Source: Betaproteobacteria bacterium
Lineage (GTDB): Bacteria > Pseudomonadota > Gammaproteobacteria > Burkholderiales > Burkholderiaceae_C
Assembly: GCA_025354965.1 (NCBI GenBank)
Contig: JANXLW010000218.1
Coordinates: 1-6,466 of the forward strand
Length of the DNA: 6,466 nucleotides
Direction of reading: 5' to 3'
Part shown: one piece after another, positions 5,509-6,466 of the stretch
How the letters are laid out: the number at the start of each line of letters is the position of its first letter
Numbering within the stretch: position 1 is the first letter of the stretch
Translations under genes and position numbers: made by a program
The notes under the pieces: generated by a model
What the model was told of the DNA's origin: nothing
The model's input: the letters and a program-made list of their open reading frames with translations, nothing else
Databases searched by the model: none

Positions 5509-6466
5509 TGAATTTCTGCCCGGGCCGGCACCAGAATTTCACGCTGACCGCTGCTGCTCATGGAACTCACCAAGCCGGCTTTTTCCATGTCTTCCACCAA
5601 CCGGGCAGCCCGGTTGTAGCCAATTTTCAAGTGGCGCTGCACCAGCGAGATGCTGGCCCGGCGGTTCTTCAACACAACCTCAACCGCCTGGTCGTACATC
5701 GGGTCCTTTTCACCAGCACCGTTGCCGCCCTCCCCCAGCAGGTCCGCCACGCCGTCGTCTGTGCCACCTTCGAGCAAGCCTTCAATGTAATTGGGCTCTC
5801 CTTGGGACTTCAGATAGTTCACCACGCGGTGCACTTCTTCGTCGCTTACAAACGCACCGTGCACGCGAATGGGCAGCCCGGTGCCGCTGGGCATGTACAG
5901 CATGTCGCCCATGCCCAGCAGCGCTTCGGCACCCATCTGGTCGAGAATGGTGCGGCTGTCGATTTTGCTGCTGACCTGAAACGCGATGCGGGTTGGAATA
6001 TTGGCTTTGATCAAACCGGTGATCACATCCACGCTGGGGCGCTGGGTGGCCAAAATCAGGTGGATGCCGGCAGCGCGCGCCTTTTGCGCCAGGCGGGCAA
6101 TCAATTCCTCGATCTTCTTGCCCACCACCATCATCAAATCGGCCAGCTCGTCAATCACCACCACGATGTGCGGCAAACGGTCCAGCGGCTCCGGGGATTC
6201 TGGTGTCAGGCTGAACGGGTTGGGGACAAATTCGCCGCGCGCCCTGGCCTCGGCAATCTTGACGTTGTAGCCGGCCAGGTTGCGCACGCCCATCTTGCTC
6301 AGCAGCTTGTAGCGACGCTCCATCTCCGCCACGCACCAAGTCAAGCCCTGTGCGGCCTGGCGCATGTCGGTAACCACAGGTGCCAGCAAATGCGGGATAC
6401 CCTCGTAGATCGACATCTCCAGCATCTTGGGGTCGATCATCAGCAGGCGAACGTCGCGCGCTTCAG
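5505..6466 (-). CDS. ftsK: DNA translocase FtsK, C-terminal part (partial, runs off right edge)
   Basis: Septum-anchored DNA pump that moves chromosome ends and activates XerCD at dif. The 319 visible residues start inside the RecA-like motor domain (EARDVRLLMIDPKMLEMSIY), just after the Walker A loop expected beyond the edge. Then come the Walker B strand HIVVVIDELADLMMV (6126-6170), KARAAGIHLILATQRPSVDVITG, IPTRIAFQVSSKIDSRTILD, and GMGDMLYMPSG. A glycine/acid-rich linker (EGGTDDGVADLLGEGGNG) leads to the winged-helix gamma domain (DPMYDQAVEVV through SGQREILVPARAEIQ, about 5508-5704), which reads KOPS sequences. The frame is open to base 6466, so the true start is outside the window; the ATG at 6440 is internal. 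lolA is coupled downstream by a 4-base overlap. Confidence 0.97.
   Translation of the reverse strand, partial: EARDVRLLMIDPKMLEMSIYEGIPHLLAPVVTDMRQAAQGLTWCVAEMERRYKLLSKMGVRNLAGYNVKIAEARARGEFVPNPFSLTPESPEPLDRLPHIVVVIDELADLMMVVGKKIEELIARLAQKARAAGIHLILATQRPSVDVITGLIKANIPTRIAFQVSSKIDSRTILDQMGAEALLGMGDMLYMPSGTGLPIRVHGAFVSDEEVHRVVNYLKSQGEPNYIEGLLEGGTDDGVADLLGEGGNGAGEKDPMYDQAVEVVLKNRRASISLVQRHLKIGYNRAARLVEDMEKAGLVSSMSSSGQREILVPARAEIQ

Noticed and set aside
5390..5974. Plus-strand 194-codon open frame opposite ftsK/lolA
   Set aside because: Proline/arginine/cysteine-rich antisense shadow of two clearly conserved genes.

Overview
The window looks like a chromosomal segment of a betaproteobacterium, most likely Burkholderiales/Comamonadaceae (for example Rhodoferax- or Polaromonas-like). 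This rests on GC-rich housekeeping genes (hand-counted 60-base samples: argG about 65%, ftsK about 62%), the long (type 2) ArgG, and the ftsK-lolA pair. It is an inference from protein character, not from a database match.

Left part (1-2533): the N-terminal half of folC runs leftward and leaves the window at base 1. Divergent from it, only 40 bp away, is a small Spx/ArsC-like (YffB-type) thioredoxin-fold gene, followed after 79 bp by a complete argG (argininosuccinate synthase) with a plausible promoter. Between argG and the next gene lie 473 bp without a convincing gene (2534-3006). This stretch holds a strong imperfect 22-bp inverted repeat, perhaps a remnant of a mobile element.

Middle part (3007-4875), the accessory region: two leftward genes, a six-helix membrane protein of unknown function (261 aa) and, 81 bp downstream, a secreted GH25-type muramidase (241 aa). 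Hand-counted samples give about 52-55% GC here, lower than in argG and ftsK. The membrane protein carries an apparent internal duplication (R-x-Q-x2-L-[WF]-T helix plus a second helix with [LI]-I-x-I-S). A 13-bp tandem repeat lies 37 bp upstream of its start. A 276-bp spacer with an unexplained 51-codon open frame separates the pair from lolA. This pair is the most likely place for something undescribed.

Right part (4876-6466): lolA (periplasmic lipoprotein chaperone) is translationally coupled through an ATGA overlap to ftsK. The C-terminal part of the FtsK motor and its DNA-reading gamma domain are in the window; the Walker A region lies just past the right edge. The expected transcription order is ftsK, lolA, (membrane protein, GH25), all leftward and convergent with argG. 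I saw no RNA genes, CRISPR array or intact transposase.
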